Source: Zopfochytrium polystomum (Eukaryota > Chytridiomycota > Chytridiomycetes > Chytridiales > Chytridiaceae). From it: DNA of 39,937 nucleotides. Shown one piece after another: positions 1 to 11,126 of this stretch. A program made the position numbers and the translations under genes. The stretch spans positions 1 to 39,937 of the forward strand of contig JAIVFJ010000448.1 of NCBI GenBank assembly GCA_025765615.1, given 5' to 3'. The first letter of the stretch is position 1. Each line of letters begins with the position of its first letter. A model generated the notes under the pieces. It searched no databases. It saw only the letters and a program-made list of their open reading frames with translations, and was not told the origin of the DNA.

Positions 1-741
1 GTTATCACAGCCATAGATGAGACAAAAGCAAAGTGGGTGCAAATGCTGCCAGTCCAAGAACCAACAGCGCTGAATTGAATTGCCGCCATCTTCTTCTGCC
101 GTCCCACTCGGAACTGCCGCTCCGGGCGCTCGGCCAGCGGCCACCCGCGAGCGAGCCGCGAGTCCACGGACCATGCCACTTGGCGTGGACCGCCCGCGGA
201 CTGGTCTAGGCCCTGCCGAGTGCACGAGAAACGACGGGGGAAAAAAAAAAAAAACCACAAGAAATTCAACTAGTGTTTCGCACGCCCCCACTGCCCCTTG
301 CCCTCGTCCCGCAGGGGGGAAAAGGGGAAGTGGGGGAAGGGGTCTTTTAGATCTGTATTGCTGCCAGTAATTACAGTAGCAGGCGTGGGGGATGTAGGCA
401 AGCGCTGATGGCGTGCGGCAAAGAACGGGAGCGGTAGACAAGTGCACGCACGAAACAGGGTGGAAGCGGGGCAGGAGCTAAAAGAAACCCAAGGGGAACG
501 AATGAGGAGGGAGGGTGTCGGCGCTCCTGCACGAGTTACGGTACAAGAGGAACAACCGTTTTTGGGAGGGGGAGGGCAAAAACAGCGAATACAAGAACGA
601 GGGCACGTAGAAAACAGCTTGTGAAAGAGAAAGGGCTGGGGGGGCAGGGGAAGGAGGAATAAAATCATCTTTTTGGTTTTAACCGTAATGAGAACGAGGA
701 GAAACAAGCAGAAATGTTTTCGAAAACCCGGAATCCAGCCC
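1..741. other. No gene recognised; downstream flank of the MFS gene
   Basis: Open frames on both strands here are short, low in complexity and match no family I know. The part next to 742 is presumably the 3' untranslated region of the minus-strand MFS transporter. It contains an A-run near 240-255 and purine-rich stretches. Confidence 0.5.
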
Positions 742-2060
742 TTAGGAGCTGCGCTTTCCGCGGGGCTCGTAGGGGAAGAGGAAGCTGATGAAGGCCAGGA
801 ACGCAAACAGGCCCGCGCAGATGTAAACGGGGATAGTGGTGTGGGTGTTTGCAAACGTGCCGATAATGGCCGAAACGATGCCCATGACACGGTTGGCGGC
901 GACCGACAGACCGTTTCCAGTCGTCCTGTGGGCCGACGGCAGCACCTCGGGCGTGTACGCATACAGCGTCGCGTAATACACGTTGATGAAGAAACCAGAC
1001 AGCGCCGACAGCGAAATGTCCGCCGCCTCGCTCTTGTCCGCCGCGTACAGGAACAGGCAGATCATTCCTGTCAGCGCTCCGAGAACCATCGTCCACTTGC
1101 GGCCGAGCACGGGGATCTCTACCATGTAAGCCGCGAGGACCGGACCAAAGATAGAAACCACGTTGGTGATCACGGCGTTCTTCCACCCGTCGTAGGTCGA
1201 GTAGCTGAAGGAGACGAACTCACTGTGTGCAAATGTGCGGTCGGAAACGCGGGAGAGGATATGCCGTTATATTTATAATTTGCTTAGACAAAAGACCGAG
1301 GAAAGAACTTACGGGAGGAAGACGTAGAACAGAGGGTAGATAAGACCGATACCGGCCCACGACAGGATGATGAGGGATGTCGAGAGACCGAGGCGGAAGT
1401 GCTCAAACAAGCCGGTGATGTGGAGCATGACTTCGGACACGGACATGCGCTGCGCGCTGTGCGAGCTCTTGACCTCTCCGCAGTCCTTGAGCTGCTGCAG
1501 AGTCAGGCTGAAGGTCCGGTTGGAGCTCTTGGAGAAGTGCTCGAGCACCTCGATGACCTCTTCGTCGCGGTTCGCGCCGAGCAGGTACTTGGGGGTTTCC
1601 TTCAGGTTGACGAGGAAGATGCGGAGAAGCGAGCCGATAAACATGATGCCGCCGCAGGTGAATGCAACGTAGCGCCAGCCCATGTTGATGCTCATGCTGC
1701 ATTGGTCGGCGGTGACGACCGGGATCGCTTCGGTGCAGTTCAGGTTGCCGGGGACTGAGTTTTTGGTTGTCGTATGGTGTTGATAGAGAAATGCCATCGC
1801 AAGAAATCGTCAGAAAAAATAAAGAAAGAAAAAAGAAGGTAAAAGCCAGCTGTTATCGCGCTCGTAAGTATATTACCGAGGAAGATGAGGGCGGCGATGG
1901 CGGTGATGGACTGGCCGACACCCCAGAAGAGGGCCATCAGGGTGATCATCCACTGGTTGCGACTGGGGCTGTACTCCAGGAAGATGGCCGTGTCCAGGAT
2001 AAGGTTACCGCCGGCGGCGAATCCGACGATGGCAATCATGACGGCCAAGCTGTTCCATGC

Positions 2061-2114
<54 letters not shown>

Positions 2115-2307
2115 CGTGAGGAACAGAGAGGGTTAGGGTTGGAGTGGTTGGGGGTTTTTGGGAAATGAAGCGAACGGCTGAAGGACAAAAAGACAAAGAA
2201 CGAGAATGGATAGACGAGACAAACGGGCGCGCGTCTCGCCCAAATCGGGCGACTGTCCGCCACACTCCCGAAGATCATCGAGAAAGAGAGATAGAGATAG
2301 AGATAGA

Positions 2308-2403
<96 letters not shown>

Positions 2404-3114
2404 AGAGAGACAGATTATGCGGGAGCTCGGAACAACAAAAGAAGAAAGAAACAAGTGGGGCAAAACAAACAGCCAAAACAGGAGAGGGAGGAAGGGAGAG
2501 AGAGAGCGAGGGAGAGAGAGAGAGAGAGCGAGGGAGATAGAGCAAGAGAGGTGACACTCAACTGGGCATAACGCCGGCTATGACCGTTGCGATCGAAGCA
2601 GCAGCGAGGGTAACGTTGAAAGCGAGACGGCGGCCAATGACGTCAGCGCTAAACCCCCAGAACAGGGCGCCGAGCAGCATGCCGACGTACACGGCCATCG
2701 TGAGCGCGCGCTTGTACCCCACCAGCCCAAATTCGTAGTAGGCAGAGTAACCCACGTAAGACTGCACCAGCAGCACCATCGAGTCGGCGAGGTAGCCCCA
2801 GCCGTTGAGGAAGAACAGCTTGAGGTGGTACGACGTGAAGCCGATCTCGTCAAGCGCCTGTGTTCGGGGGCGTGTGGGTGGGTGGGTGGGCGCACGGGGG
2901 GAGGGATGGGAACTGTGTTATCGACCACAGCAGCAACATCTCATCCTCGAAATCAAGCACCCACGTCGTTGACGAGAGCCATTTTGCGCACGAGGACGGG
3001 GTCGTGCGAGCCGGACGCTAGCAGATCCTGCTCGCTGCTTGAGTCCTTGGCGCCCTCGGGGTCGGTTGTCGCCGCGAGGAAGGTGTCGACTTTCTTCTCG
3101 TCCGTGTCGGCCAT
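742..3114 (-). CDS. MFS transporter, SV2/sugar-transporter type, five exons
   Basis: Predicted 12-helix major facilitator superfamily transporter of the plasma or an internal membrane; the substrate is unknown. Exons on the minus strand are 3114-2965, 2857-2563, 2059-1877, 1754-1313 and 1222-742. They total 1551 nt (516 aa plus TAA), and every junction keeps phase with GT and AG ends (donors GTGGGT, GTTGAG, GTAATA, GTAAGT). The start is the ATG at 3114, which gives a hydrophilic acidic N-terminus before MALVND/ALDEIGFTSYHLKLF. Family marks are the motif-A signature SADVIGRR after helix 2, GFAAGGNLILDTAIFLEY in helix 4, NLKETPKYLL after helix 6, and VLGRKW in the second half. It resembles fungal SVOP/SV2-like carriers. 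Introns are 107, 503, 122 and 90 nt; the 503-nt one is packed with microsatellites. No disabling change is visible. Confidence 0.88.
2063..2116. repeat. (GT)n microsatellite in MFS intron 3
   Basis: A GT dinucleotide run directly beside the intron 3 acceptor, so that on the transcript it reads (AC)n before GCAG. A lone GGGTTAGGGTT patch follows at about 2129-2140; it is too short to call telomeric. Confidence 0.85.
2281..2400. repeat. (GA)n microsatellite in MFS intron 3
   Basis: About 120 bp of GAGA and GATA-like dinucleotides. On the transcribed strand this is a long pyrimidine (CT)n tract inside the intron. It accounts for the serine/leucine-only open frames seen there. Confidence 0.9.
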
Positions 3115-4146
3115 GGCTGGTGCTGGGTGATGTGACTGTGGGGTTTGACTGTGTCTAATCCTAGATAGATCGTGTGGGAGATTGTGTGGTCAGCCGATGT
3201 ATCTCGAGGCGGGTGTTCATTCAGCCATCCATCCCTTCACCCATCTATTTTATGAAAAGGAAGGGGAATGTGTGTGTGCGTGTGTGTGTGTGTGTGTGTG
3301 TGGTGACGACCAACCTGTGCTGGCGGAGAAGCAAAGGAGGTAACAGACGCAGCTGGGGGGATGGACGGGCTATTTATACGTTCACGCTCGCCACCCCTGA
3401 TTGATTTCACCACACTCAGAGGTTCCTTTTTTTTTTTTTTTTTCTTTGCACTTTTGTGTACTTGTTGTCTGCATTTTTCTCGTTTTTCTTTTTTTTGTTG
3501 CTTCATCACGAAGCGCAAGAAAGCAAAACAGGTCTGATTACGTCTGTTTATCTTTTATTGCTTCTTTTTTATTTTCTTTCTTTCCTTTGTTTTCTTCTCT
3601 TTTGCGCAAAAATTGGGGTGGCGCGTTTTTCGTTGTTCCAACGACCCATCATTCGGGGGCGGGGTGCATTTTGGTCGATTGACATTTTTTCACTGACAAA
3701 AAAGGTGCAAAGACAGACAGGGGATAAACATAAATACAGACAGACAGACGGACAAGCGAGCAGACAGATGGGCAGACAGATGGGCAGACAGACAGATAGA
3801 CAGGCAATCAGTTAGCGAGACGAACGAGGATTTGCGGCGGTCCAAAAAAGGGAAGATTGTTCTGGCATCGTCGGGCTCAGACACTCCCCACAAAATACGA
3901 AATTTGATCGGCCGGAATCGGTTGAATTCCCCCCCAATGGCATCGCCAGAGATCGAGAGACAGACAGACAGACACGCATGTTTTCATTCGCCACGTTTGT
4001 CTGCGGCTCGCTCTCTCCGGCTCCTTTCTTTTCGGCTTGTTTTGTGGGTCGTTGTCGAATTTTTTTTTATTTTTATTTTTTCATTCGTTCAGTCCTCCGA
4101 ATTCGACCCGACCCACAACCAATAAAAAAAATTTGCATGCAAATAT
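3115..4146. other. MFS upstream region, low-complexity DNA without a gene
   Basis: Holds the 5' flank of the transporter, a (GT)n run at about 3270-3302, T-runs near 3427-3443, and a GACA/GGCAGACA tetranucleotide array at about 3712-3806. No open frame here resembles a protein. A TTTGCATGCAAA palindrome lies at about 4130-4142. Confidence 0.6.
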
Positions 4147-4344
4147 TACTGTCAATTTCATATACCTTGAGATTTTGAGGCAGCAAAAAAAAAGTTTGGT
4201 GGAGGGCAAAAAAAACTTTTCACCATTGGAGACGGACCACCCCTAAATGGAGACCGACCACCCCCCAATCGAAAACTTTTTTTTGGTCCCTCTGAACCAT
4301 TTTTTTTCAGCCCAAAAATCTCAAGGAATATGAAATTCACTGTA
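4147..4344. repeat. Palindromic small element with 34-bp inverted repeats
   Basis: The left arm (4147-4180) and right arm (4311-4344) are inverted copies. Both contain AATTTCATAT and CCTTGAGATTTT, with roughly six mismatches over 34 bp. The 130-bp interior has A/T runs and a near-repeat GGAGACSGACCACCC. It could be a MITE-like non-autonomous element or a hairpin; no target-site duplication was identified, so the class is open. Confidence 0.5.
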
Positions 4345-4849
4345 AAACGTTTTTGAAATGAAAAAAAATTCACCAAAAATATCAACCAGTCTCTTTGGCT
4401 GACTTTGCATGCACGAGGAACAGGAAGGAAACTGCAGGGAACAAGAAACACACTTCATATTGCATCTTTATCAAAGGATGCAGCACATCCAGTTTAGAAA
4501 CTCTCCGACACTGGTGCAAAATTATATCTGTTCCGCACATTGTCCAGACTTGGAACAAATTGTACATTTACTATGCCTGCTTCGCATGTCTGTGTGTCAA
4601 CGGTTTCAGATCGAGGGCTTTAACCGTTTTATCTTTAAATTTGGTTCCGTCAGGTACTGGACCGAGGCCAGAACAAAAATGCAGGATAGTAAAAAAAATA
4701 GAAAGAAAAATAGTTTGGCCATTTTTTTGTCTTTATTCAGCAGGGGACCCGCACAGAACCGCCATTAAACCTTGCAGGAATCGAAGCCCGGTTTTGGGCC
4801 AGTCTCAGCATTTTCTCAACGGTCTAAATCCTTTAGCAAGAGAATTCTG
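4345..4849. other. No gene recognised
   Basis: Short open frames on both strands show no family resemblance. The stretch probably lies downstream of the Ty3/gypsy integrase remnant and may be decayed element sequence. Confidence 0.4.
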
Positions 4850-5892
4850 ACAGGCACTCTGGGGGAAGTTTCAACTTAAAATTTGGTGGTTCAGCCATTG
4901 TCACTTCAAATGGTCCAATTCACGGCGAGCAAGTCCTTTGTGAGTAGTTGTTCCTGTTGCTTAGAGTCCTTGCTGAAGCAGCATTATTTTGTTGCCAACT
5001 CGAAAACTTGGGTCAGGCCCGTGTCTTTCATTGAATTGTTCTTCCTCTACTTGCTGGCCAGCACGAATTCGGTCTCGAGCTGCGTTCAGGAGATCAGTGA
5101 GGTGTTCAGAGAATTCCTCTGCTTCAGGTTCTCATTTCGATCATGGGCTAACTGTCACTAATGATGGTAGATCTCCTGGCGCATTCAGTTCATACCCCAA
5201 ATCAAGGTGAAAGGAGGACATCCTGTTGGTGCTGATCATTGTTGAGTTGAAGGCGAACTCAACGGTAGGGAGGCACCGTGTCCATTTTGCTCCAGGTATT
5301 TCAAGCATTCCTCTGAGGTCAGGGTTTGGATGGTGCGTTCTACTTGTCCGTTTGATTGTTGGTGCCGTGCAGTTGAGTGATGCATCGTTGTCCAGTCAGT
5401 TTGAACAGGTGAGCGGTAAATTAGGACACAAATTGACTGCCTCGGTGTGAGGTGATCGTTTCGGGAACCCCATGCAGGGGAAAGATTCGCTCAAAATAGA
5501 GCTCAGCAGTCTCTCTGTGCTGTTGTTTGGGTTGGCAAGAGATGAATTCGTTTGGTTAGACAGCCCTGTACGACGAGGAGCGCGGCAGGTCAGGTACCGA
5601 ATCCATGGCAATAGCCTTCCTCCTCTGAGAAGGAACTTATAAGGGAGGCAAATACTCTTGGTCATGTCTCTTTCTTTCTTGGTCACTTGCAATCCTTCTC
5701 CATTCCTGGCCAGTACCATTTCTTGCTCATGTGAGCATACAATCTGACGCCACCTGGGTCTCCGGCCAACGGGGTTTCATGATATTCTGCAAGCAGTCTC
5801 GTTCGGAGGTCTTTTACATCAGGCACAAAGCGCCTTCCATCATACCACAGTTCGCCATCAGTGTCGTTCCATTTCATTAGCTGGTTCTTCAA
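4850..5892 (-). pseudogene. Ty3/gypsy integrase remnant
   Basis: Minus-strand remains of an LTR-retrotransposon integrase, readable only by changing frame. At the right end is the zinc-binding region (WYDGRRFVPDVKDLR, then HETPLAGDPGG and YWPGMEKD); the second histidine of the HHCC site is Asp. Further left are catalytic-core fragments (FPLHGVPETITSHRGSQFVS, then PTVEFAFNST). At the left end is the C-terminal part (LGPFEV ... FKLKLPPECL). Frameshifts and stops break it several times, so it cannot encode active integrase. Order and strand agree with the RT fragments to the right, and the sequence between RT and integrase (connection and RNase H) is missing. Confidence 0.82.
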
Positions 5893-5944
5893 TCCTCTTG
5901 GGCCTGAGTGAGGTTCTTGAAGGTATGACCGTGTGTTTTGGCTT

Positions 5945-6141
5945 CAGGGTCGTGGAAACATTCTTCTTTTATTTCATCGTATCATCCATGTACGCAACCA
6001 CGTAATCGTCTAGTATGCCGTGAAAGGCATTGTTCATCATTCACTGAAATGTGGCCGGGAGTCCAGTCAGACCGAAAGGACAGACTACATACTCAAAGTG
6101 ACCATACCGCATGTGGAAGGCTGTCTTTTCGATGTCTTCTG
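5945..6141 (-). pseudogene. Ty3/gypsy reverse transcriptase fragment (central part)
   Basis: The minus strand reads [32 protein letters not shown], a stop, then DDYVVAYMDDT and another stop. These are the fingers/palm motifs of a Ty3/gypsy RT, including the YMDD catalytic box. At 6141 the frame is cut by the repeat at 6142-8331 and resumes at 8332, so the two RT pieces were once contiguous. The two in-frame stops show it was dead or dying. Confidence 0.85.
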
Positions 6142-8331
6142 TGTGAGGACAACAGGCCGTCAAGCCTGTGGCCTACAATAAAAGAGTGTATACCCACTTT
6201 TTCACTGATAATTGTGAGGATTATCCACCTGTCTTGAAGTGCATTGTGCACACATTCGCTTGGACTTTGCTGTATTTATTATTATTTTATTATTATTGTC
6301 CACAAAAGCCACCGACTGACACTTGTTGTCGCACCTATGTCACCTGCCACTATTATTATTTGTGATATTATTATTATTATTATTATTCTGCACAACAGCT
6401 GCAGACTGAGTGATTCAGTGTTTGCTCAACTGCTGGCATAGGGCTTCCTTGCTCAGTGGTTAGAGCACTCCCTTCAATTGGGAAGGTGCCAAGTTTGAGA
6501 TGCGCTGACTGTTGGGCTGCAAAGTCCACCATGTCCAGCTAACAAACCTTCACTTTTGGAATGACTAAGGACTGAAGCACTTCTGTGGGAGAAGTGCAAA
6601 GTTCAGATGCCCAGTTACCATGATGTAATGCCTCATCTGAGTGGTATGAGAAGACAGGGCTTTTCTCTTTCTTTCTGTTGATGATTTTTACTTTTTTCAA
6701 TTAGTATTTTCCTTTGTTTTGGCTCTTTTTCTTGTTTTATCTTTTATTTAATTGTTTGTTTACTGTCTCTCTTTGTGTGTCTTCCTTTCTTTCTGTGGCT
6801 GTAGTGACTGTCTGTCTTCTTGTCTGCACCAATCATTTCTTGCCAGTTCCTCCACCCTCCCTCCACTCTGCTCTGGTGGCTGTGGCTGTCTGCCAAGAAA
6901 TGGCCCCATGATTCTCTGAGCTGTCTCTCTTTGTTGATGGCTCAGCCCCATTTGGTGAATCACCCTCCCATTCTGTTCTTTACTGTTTTATTTATTGTTT
7001 TGTTGTTTTATGTGTGTTTTCCCTCCTATTTCCTCTCCTCCCTGTGATTCCAACCCTCTCCTATTTAAACTGCTGCCCCCCCTTCTTGTTGACTGGGAGA
7101 ACTGGACCTGAAGTCCCTTGCCTGCCCTTTTCTTCCTGACAGAGTGTATGAGCTGGGAGTGGCAGTTCCCTGGTGTGTGACAGGAGGGTTGGTTCTTTTT
7201 GGCCATCATGGCAGTGTGTTGGGTTCAATCCCCAGTGCACCTCACCATTCTGCATACTGTTTGGGTTGGACTGGGTAGGAGCCACTTGGTGATGGAAGGA
7301 TAGAGGGTAAATCTGTGGTGGTGCCTCTAGGTTCCTGTCAATACATCTAGTCAAATCCAGGTCTCTCAAGGTGATATGAATGAGCTGGCTGGTCAGGTAC
7401 TGCTGCAGGAATGGTCTCTCAGGTATGCCCCCATCTCCCTGGTTGTTGGCTCCTGTGGCCTCTGGTGGGCCTGGTCTTCACTGGGTTCAGACCCTCTTTC
7501 TCTCCGATTAATGCCTGTGATGTCTTGGTGCCACACTTGTGTGTGGGAGTGGGTTTTAACCTTCCTTGCTTCTAAGATAGGGGATTCCTCTGGCCTGGTG
7601 AGGCAGATGTCTGTGTCCTAGTAGGATGAAGCAAGAAGAGTCCCACTGTCTCCCACCCTGTGTGCCCCCTCCTTGGATTGAGTTGGAACCTCTCTTGGGA
7701 GTGAGACAAGATGTGTCTGGTTCTGTTAAGTTGAAAACAGTTCTGGTTTGATCCAACAGGCATCTCTGCACACTAACTGTTCCTTGTGTTTGCCCTTTGT
7801 GTCCAACCCCCTCCAACTTAGGGCTTGTCTTTGGCAGAGAGGGAGCTGGTGCTCCAAGGTGGTGGCTCCAACACGTTGGGACCTGGCCACTTTCCTCCCC
7901 ACTCTCTTGCCTTTACCCTTGGCTTCTGCCTTGGGAAGGAGCTGGCACAGATTGGTTGGTGCTGCCTTAGGCGCCCCCTTTGTTGCCCTGAGTCTCATTC
8001 CTTACCAAGTGATTTGGTCCCTTTGGCTTTGCCATTGGGTTTCCTGTGTCTTGGACCAGAGGCATTTTGCACTTTGTTTTGTGATTGTGCCACCTTTGTC
8101 ACACTTTTCTTATGTTTCCCTTTCAGATGTGTGATTGCTGCTCTTTTTTGTGTTTAAAGAGTTTCTTTTGTGTTTGATGATGGGCTTTAGAAGACTCCAA
8201 ATACATTTCCTGTCTGGTAACCCCTAGACACCTTCTTTCGCCTTTTTCATTAGATAGGATTGGTATTTAGGCCATTGCTCTATTTCCACCTCCAGCCCAG
8301 GGTGAGGAGATTTAGAGAGCACAGTCTCACA
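6142..8331. mobile_element. Interspersed repeat, copy A (2190 bp, TG...CA ends, 4-bp TSD)
   Basis: A non-coding insertion that splits the Ty3 RT. The left end is TGTGAGGACAAC and the right end CAGTCTCACA, giving short inverted ends TGTGAG. The flanking tetranucleotide TCTG occurs at 6138-6141 and again at 8332-8335. It contains (TAT)n runs, a tRNA-like module, CTATTTAAA near 7061, and a second T-arm-like hairpin near 7219. TG/CA ends with a 4-bp duplication suggest a solo LTR or a terminal-repeat element; a DNA transposon is not excluded. No protein-coding potential was recognised. Confidence 0.72.
6441..6512 (+). other. tRNA-like module in repeat A
   Basis: Contains GCTCAGTGGTTAGAGC, a D-arm-like A-box, then TCCC-TTCAATT-GGGA, a 4-bp anticodon-type stem with a 7-nt loop (CAA in the anticodon position). 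AAGTTTGAGA follows as a decayed B-box. There is no good acceptor stem. It is best read as a tRNA-derived (SINE-like) polymerase III promoter rather than a working tRNA. Confidence 0.45.
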
Positions 8332-8441
8332 TCTGGGGCTACAGCAATCTGGCAGTATCCTGATCGGAAGTCGAGTTCTGTAAAGATCCGTGCTCCTCCA
8401 CAGCAATCTCGCAGTTCAGAGATCCGTGGAAGAGAGTGACA
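8332..8441 (-). pseudogene. Ty3/gypsy reverse transcriptase fragment (upstream part)
   Basis: The minus strand reads LPRISELRDCCGGARIFTEL then DFRSGYCQIAVAP, the RT block ending in the LDxRSGYxQI motif. It joins logically to the EDIEKTAF block at 6141 once repeat A and one TCTG copy are discounted. The other end, at 8442, is cut by the second repeat. Confidence 0.85.
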
Positions 8442-10470
8442 TGTGAGGACGACAGGCTGTTGAGCCTGGGACCTCAAATAAAAAGAGTATACCCCGCTTT
8501 TTTAACTGATAACTTGTGAGGATTATCAATTTGACTCAACCAAACAACGTTTCTCAAAAGTGACATAACATGGCTGGACCGCACTTCTTATTATTTTCAT
8601 GGGTTATTATTGTCCCTGCAAGCCGAACCACTGAGATTTGGACTGTCTCTTAGCCGCAGCCATGTATATTATTCATGTTATTATTACGCACTAAGTTGCA
8701 GGCCGAATGGCTAAGGCCACTCTGCACTATTGGCCAGAGGCCCTCTAGCTCAGTGGTGTAGAGCACTCCCTTCAATGGGAAAGGTGCTAAGTTTGAGACA
8801 TGATGTCAGTCACTCACTGAATGATGCAGAAATGCTAAGTTCTGCACAATGACTAAGCCTTGCCCTCCTCACTTTTGGAAATGGATTAGGATGATGTGCT
8901 TCAGTGGGTAGAAGTACAGAGTCCAGGTGCACACAGAGCTAACACAGAGCTGCTACATAAGCTACCATGATGAAAGGTCTCATAAAAGGGTATGAGATCA
9001 TAGGGTTTTTTCTCCTTTCTTTATTGATGATTTTTACTTATTTTTTCAATTAGTAGTTTATCCTGTTTTTCCTGTTTTTACTGTTTTATCTTTCATTTAT
9101 TTGTTTGTTGTCTCTGTGTGTGTCTCTCTTTTCTTTTGTGTGTGGCTGTGAGTGACTGGCACCAATCAGCTCTGTCCATCTCCTCCATCTTTCTTGGCAG
9201 CTGATGCCAAGAAATGCTCCATGATTTTCTGAGCTGTCTTCCTTGTTTGATGGCTCAGCTCCATTGTTTGGTGACTCACTCCTCCTCTCTCTTCTTTGCT
9301 GTTTTATTTATTGTTTTGTTCTTTGTATATGTTTTCCCTTTTTCCCTTCCTTCCTTCACCCTCCTGATTCCAACCCTCTCCTATTTAAGCAGCCCACCCC
9401 CATTCTTGTTGCCCCTTAGAACCTGTAACTAAAGTCTTCTTACCTGCCCTTATTCCTTCTCTGACTGTGTGTGTATGAGCTGGGGGTGGCAGTCCCCTGT
9501 GTGTGACAGGAGAATTGGTTCTCTTGGCCATTTATGGCAGTGCTGGGTTCAAGTCCCAGTGCACCTCACCATTCTGCATACTGTTTAGGCTGGTCTGGGG
9601 TAGGAGCTACTTGATGATGGAAGGTGGGAGGGTAAAACTGTGGTAGTGCCTCGCCGGTTCCTGTCAATACATCACCTCAAATCCAGGTCTCTCAAGGTGA
9701 TATGAATGAGTTGGCTGGTCAGGTATTATGTGGTGGTATGGTCTCTCTGGTATTCCTCCCTGTCCCTGGTGATGGTTCCTTTGGCCTTTGGTGGGCCTGG
9801 TTCGCTGGGTCCAGACCCTCTTCCTTTCATGCTAATACCTGTGGTTGTCTTTGGTGTCTTCCTTGTGTGTGGGAGTGGGTATTGACCTTCCTTGCTTCTA
9901 AGACAGGTTATTCTCTCTGGCCTGGTGAGGCAGAGGTCTGTCTCCTGGTAGGATGGAGCAAGAAGAGTCCCACTGTCTCCCACCCTGGTTGCACCCTCTT
10001 CCTTGGATTGAGTTGGAACACTCTCCTTGGAGTGAGGCAAGTTGTGTCTGGTTCTGTTAAGTGGAAAACAGTTCTGATTTGGTTCAACAGGCACCTCTGC
10101 ACACTAACTGTTCCTTGTGTCTGCCCTTTGTCTCTCCAACCCCCTCCAACTCAGGGTTTGACTTGTTGTTTATTTCTTTTGTTGTTTCTTTTGATGGGTT
10201 GTAGTGGCTTGTCACTCCCCTTCAGTTGGTCTTACCAATTCAGTCGGTTCTGTCTCTGGTCTAACTTGGCTTTTTGGCCTTGTGCCCCAGATGAAACCCT
10301 TCTGTGTCTTGCACCAGAGGATTATGCTTTCCTTTGTGATTGTGTCTGTTTCATGCTTTGGTGTGAGAAATTCCTCTTTTGTGTTAGAGATTTATTTGTG
10401 TTTTTCTTGGGCTTTTTAAGACTCCAAATACACTTCCTGTCTAGTGCCCCTAGACACCCTCCTTTTGCCC
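8442..10470. mobile_element. Interspersed repeat, copy B
   Basis: A diverged copy of the 6142-8331 repeat in the same orientation. It starts TGTGAGGACGACAGGC and follows copy A through the (TAT)n stretch, the tRNA-like module, CTATTTAAGCAGC near 9381, the T-arm-like hairpin near 9542, and GACTCCAAATACACTTCCTG. Similarity fades after CCCCTAGACACC near 10458, so the right end seen in copy A is absent. It sits upstream of the Ty3 RT piece at 8332-8441. The open frames here are not conserved between the copies and are not reported as genes. Confidence 0.68.
8738..8808 (+). other. tRNA-like module in repeat B
   Basis: CTCTAGCTCAGTGGTGTAGAGC matches the A-box and D-arm well (TAGCTCAGTGG). CTCCC...GGGA and a decayed B-box (AAGTTTGAGAC) follow. 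It corresponds to the module at 6441-6512. The A-box is better than in copy A, but the anticodon loop is one base short. Confidence 0.45.
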
Positions 10471-11126
10471 CTAGACATATCAATCCGGGCCCTACTTAGT
10501 GAAAGTGGGGCCACTATCAAGTCCACACTATCAAGTCTACTATCAAGTCCATTAATGAGTCCATTTTGTGTCTCCTTAATTGTTTTTTTTTGTCAATTTT
10601 ATTGTTTTTGTTATGATTTTCACTTTACTATTGAGTCCACACATATGGACTCCATATGGACTCAATATGGACTCAATATGGACTCAAATGAGGCCAAGGC
10701 TAATTGTTTTTTTTTGTCAAATTTTTCATTTTGTTATTGTTTTCCACCAGGGCCAAAAAAACTAAGTCCACAGTGACCACCCACACTTTGAGCTCTCCCA
10801 CTGGCACAAAGATGACGTGATTCGACGTTCTAAGTGTCACATCTCTAAGCTAGAATTGCGAGAGGAGTCCGAATCTGCAAAAAAAACTGTGGGTCGATTA
10901 GTGGCAAACAGGGAATATCGCAGGTTTTTCCGAAAACTCCAGATCCAAAACGCACTCCCACTCAGGAAATCTTTTGCAGGAGGCTGTCCACCGCTGTTTC
11001 GACGCCGGAATCGTGTTCTACGCGTGTGGTTCGCCTACTGGGCCTACCCTCACGTCCTGGGGTCGGGTTTGTGCAATGTAAACTTGGCCTCAAAGGATTT
11101 TCGTTTTTTTTTTTTTTTTTTCCCGG
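10471..11126. other. No gene recognised; short tandem repeats
   Basis: Contains the repeated phrases ATCAAGTCCA (10516-10550) and ATATGGACTCA (about 10643-10686). A T-run lies at about 11103-11121. An open frame from 10817 on the + strand is basic and unrecognised; I see no support for calling it a gene. Confidence 0.5.

Noticed and set aside
2129..2140. Interstitial telomere patch in the MFS intron
   Set aside because: Only GGGTTAGGGTT, too short and within a G/T-rich microsatellite context to mean more than chance.
4770..4850. Minus-strand tRNA (GGCTTCGATTCCTGC resembles a B-box)
   Set aside because: No A-box, anticodon stem or acceptor stem could be fitted upstream.
9702..10499. 265-codon + frame in repeat B
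   Set aside because: It lies inside the 2.1-kb repeat and is not kept in copy A, so it is a chance frame.
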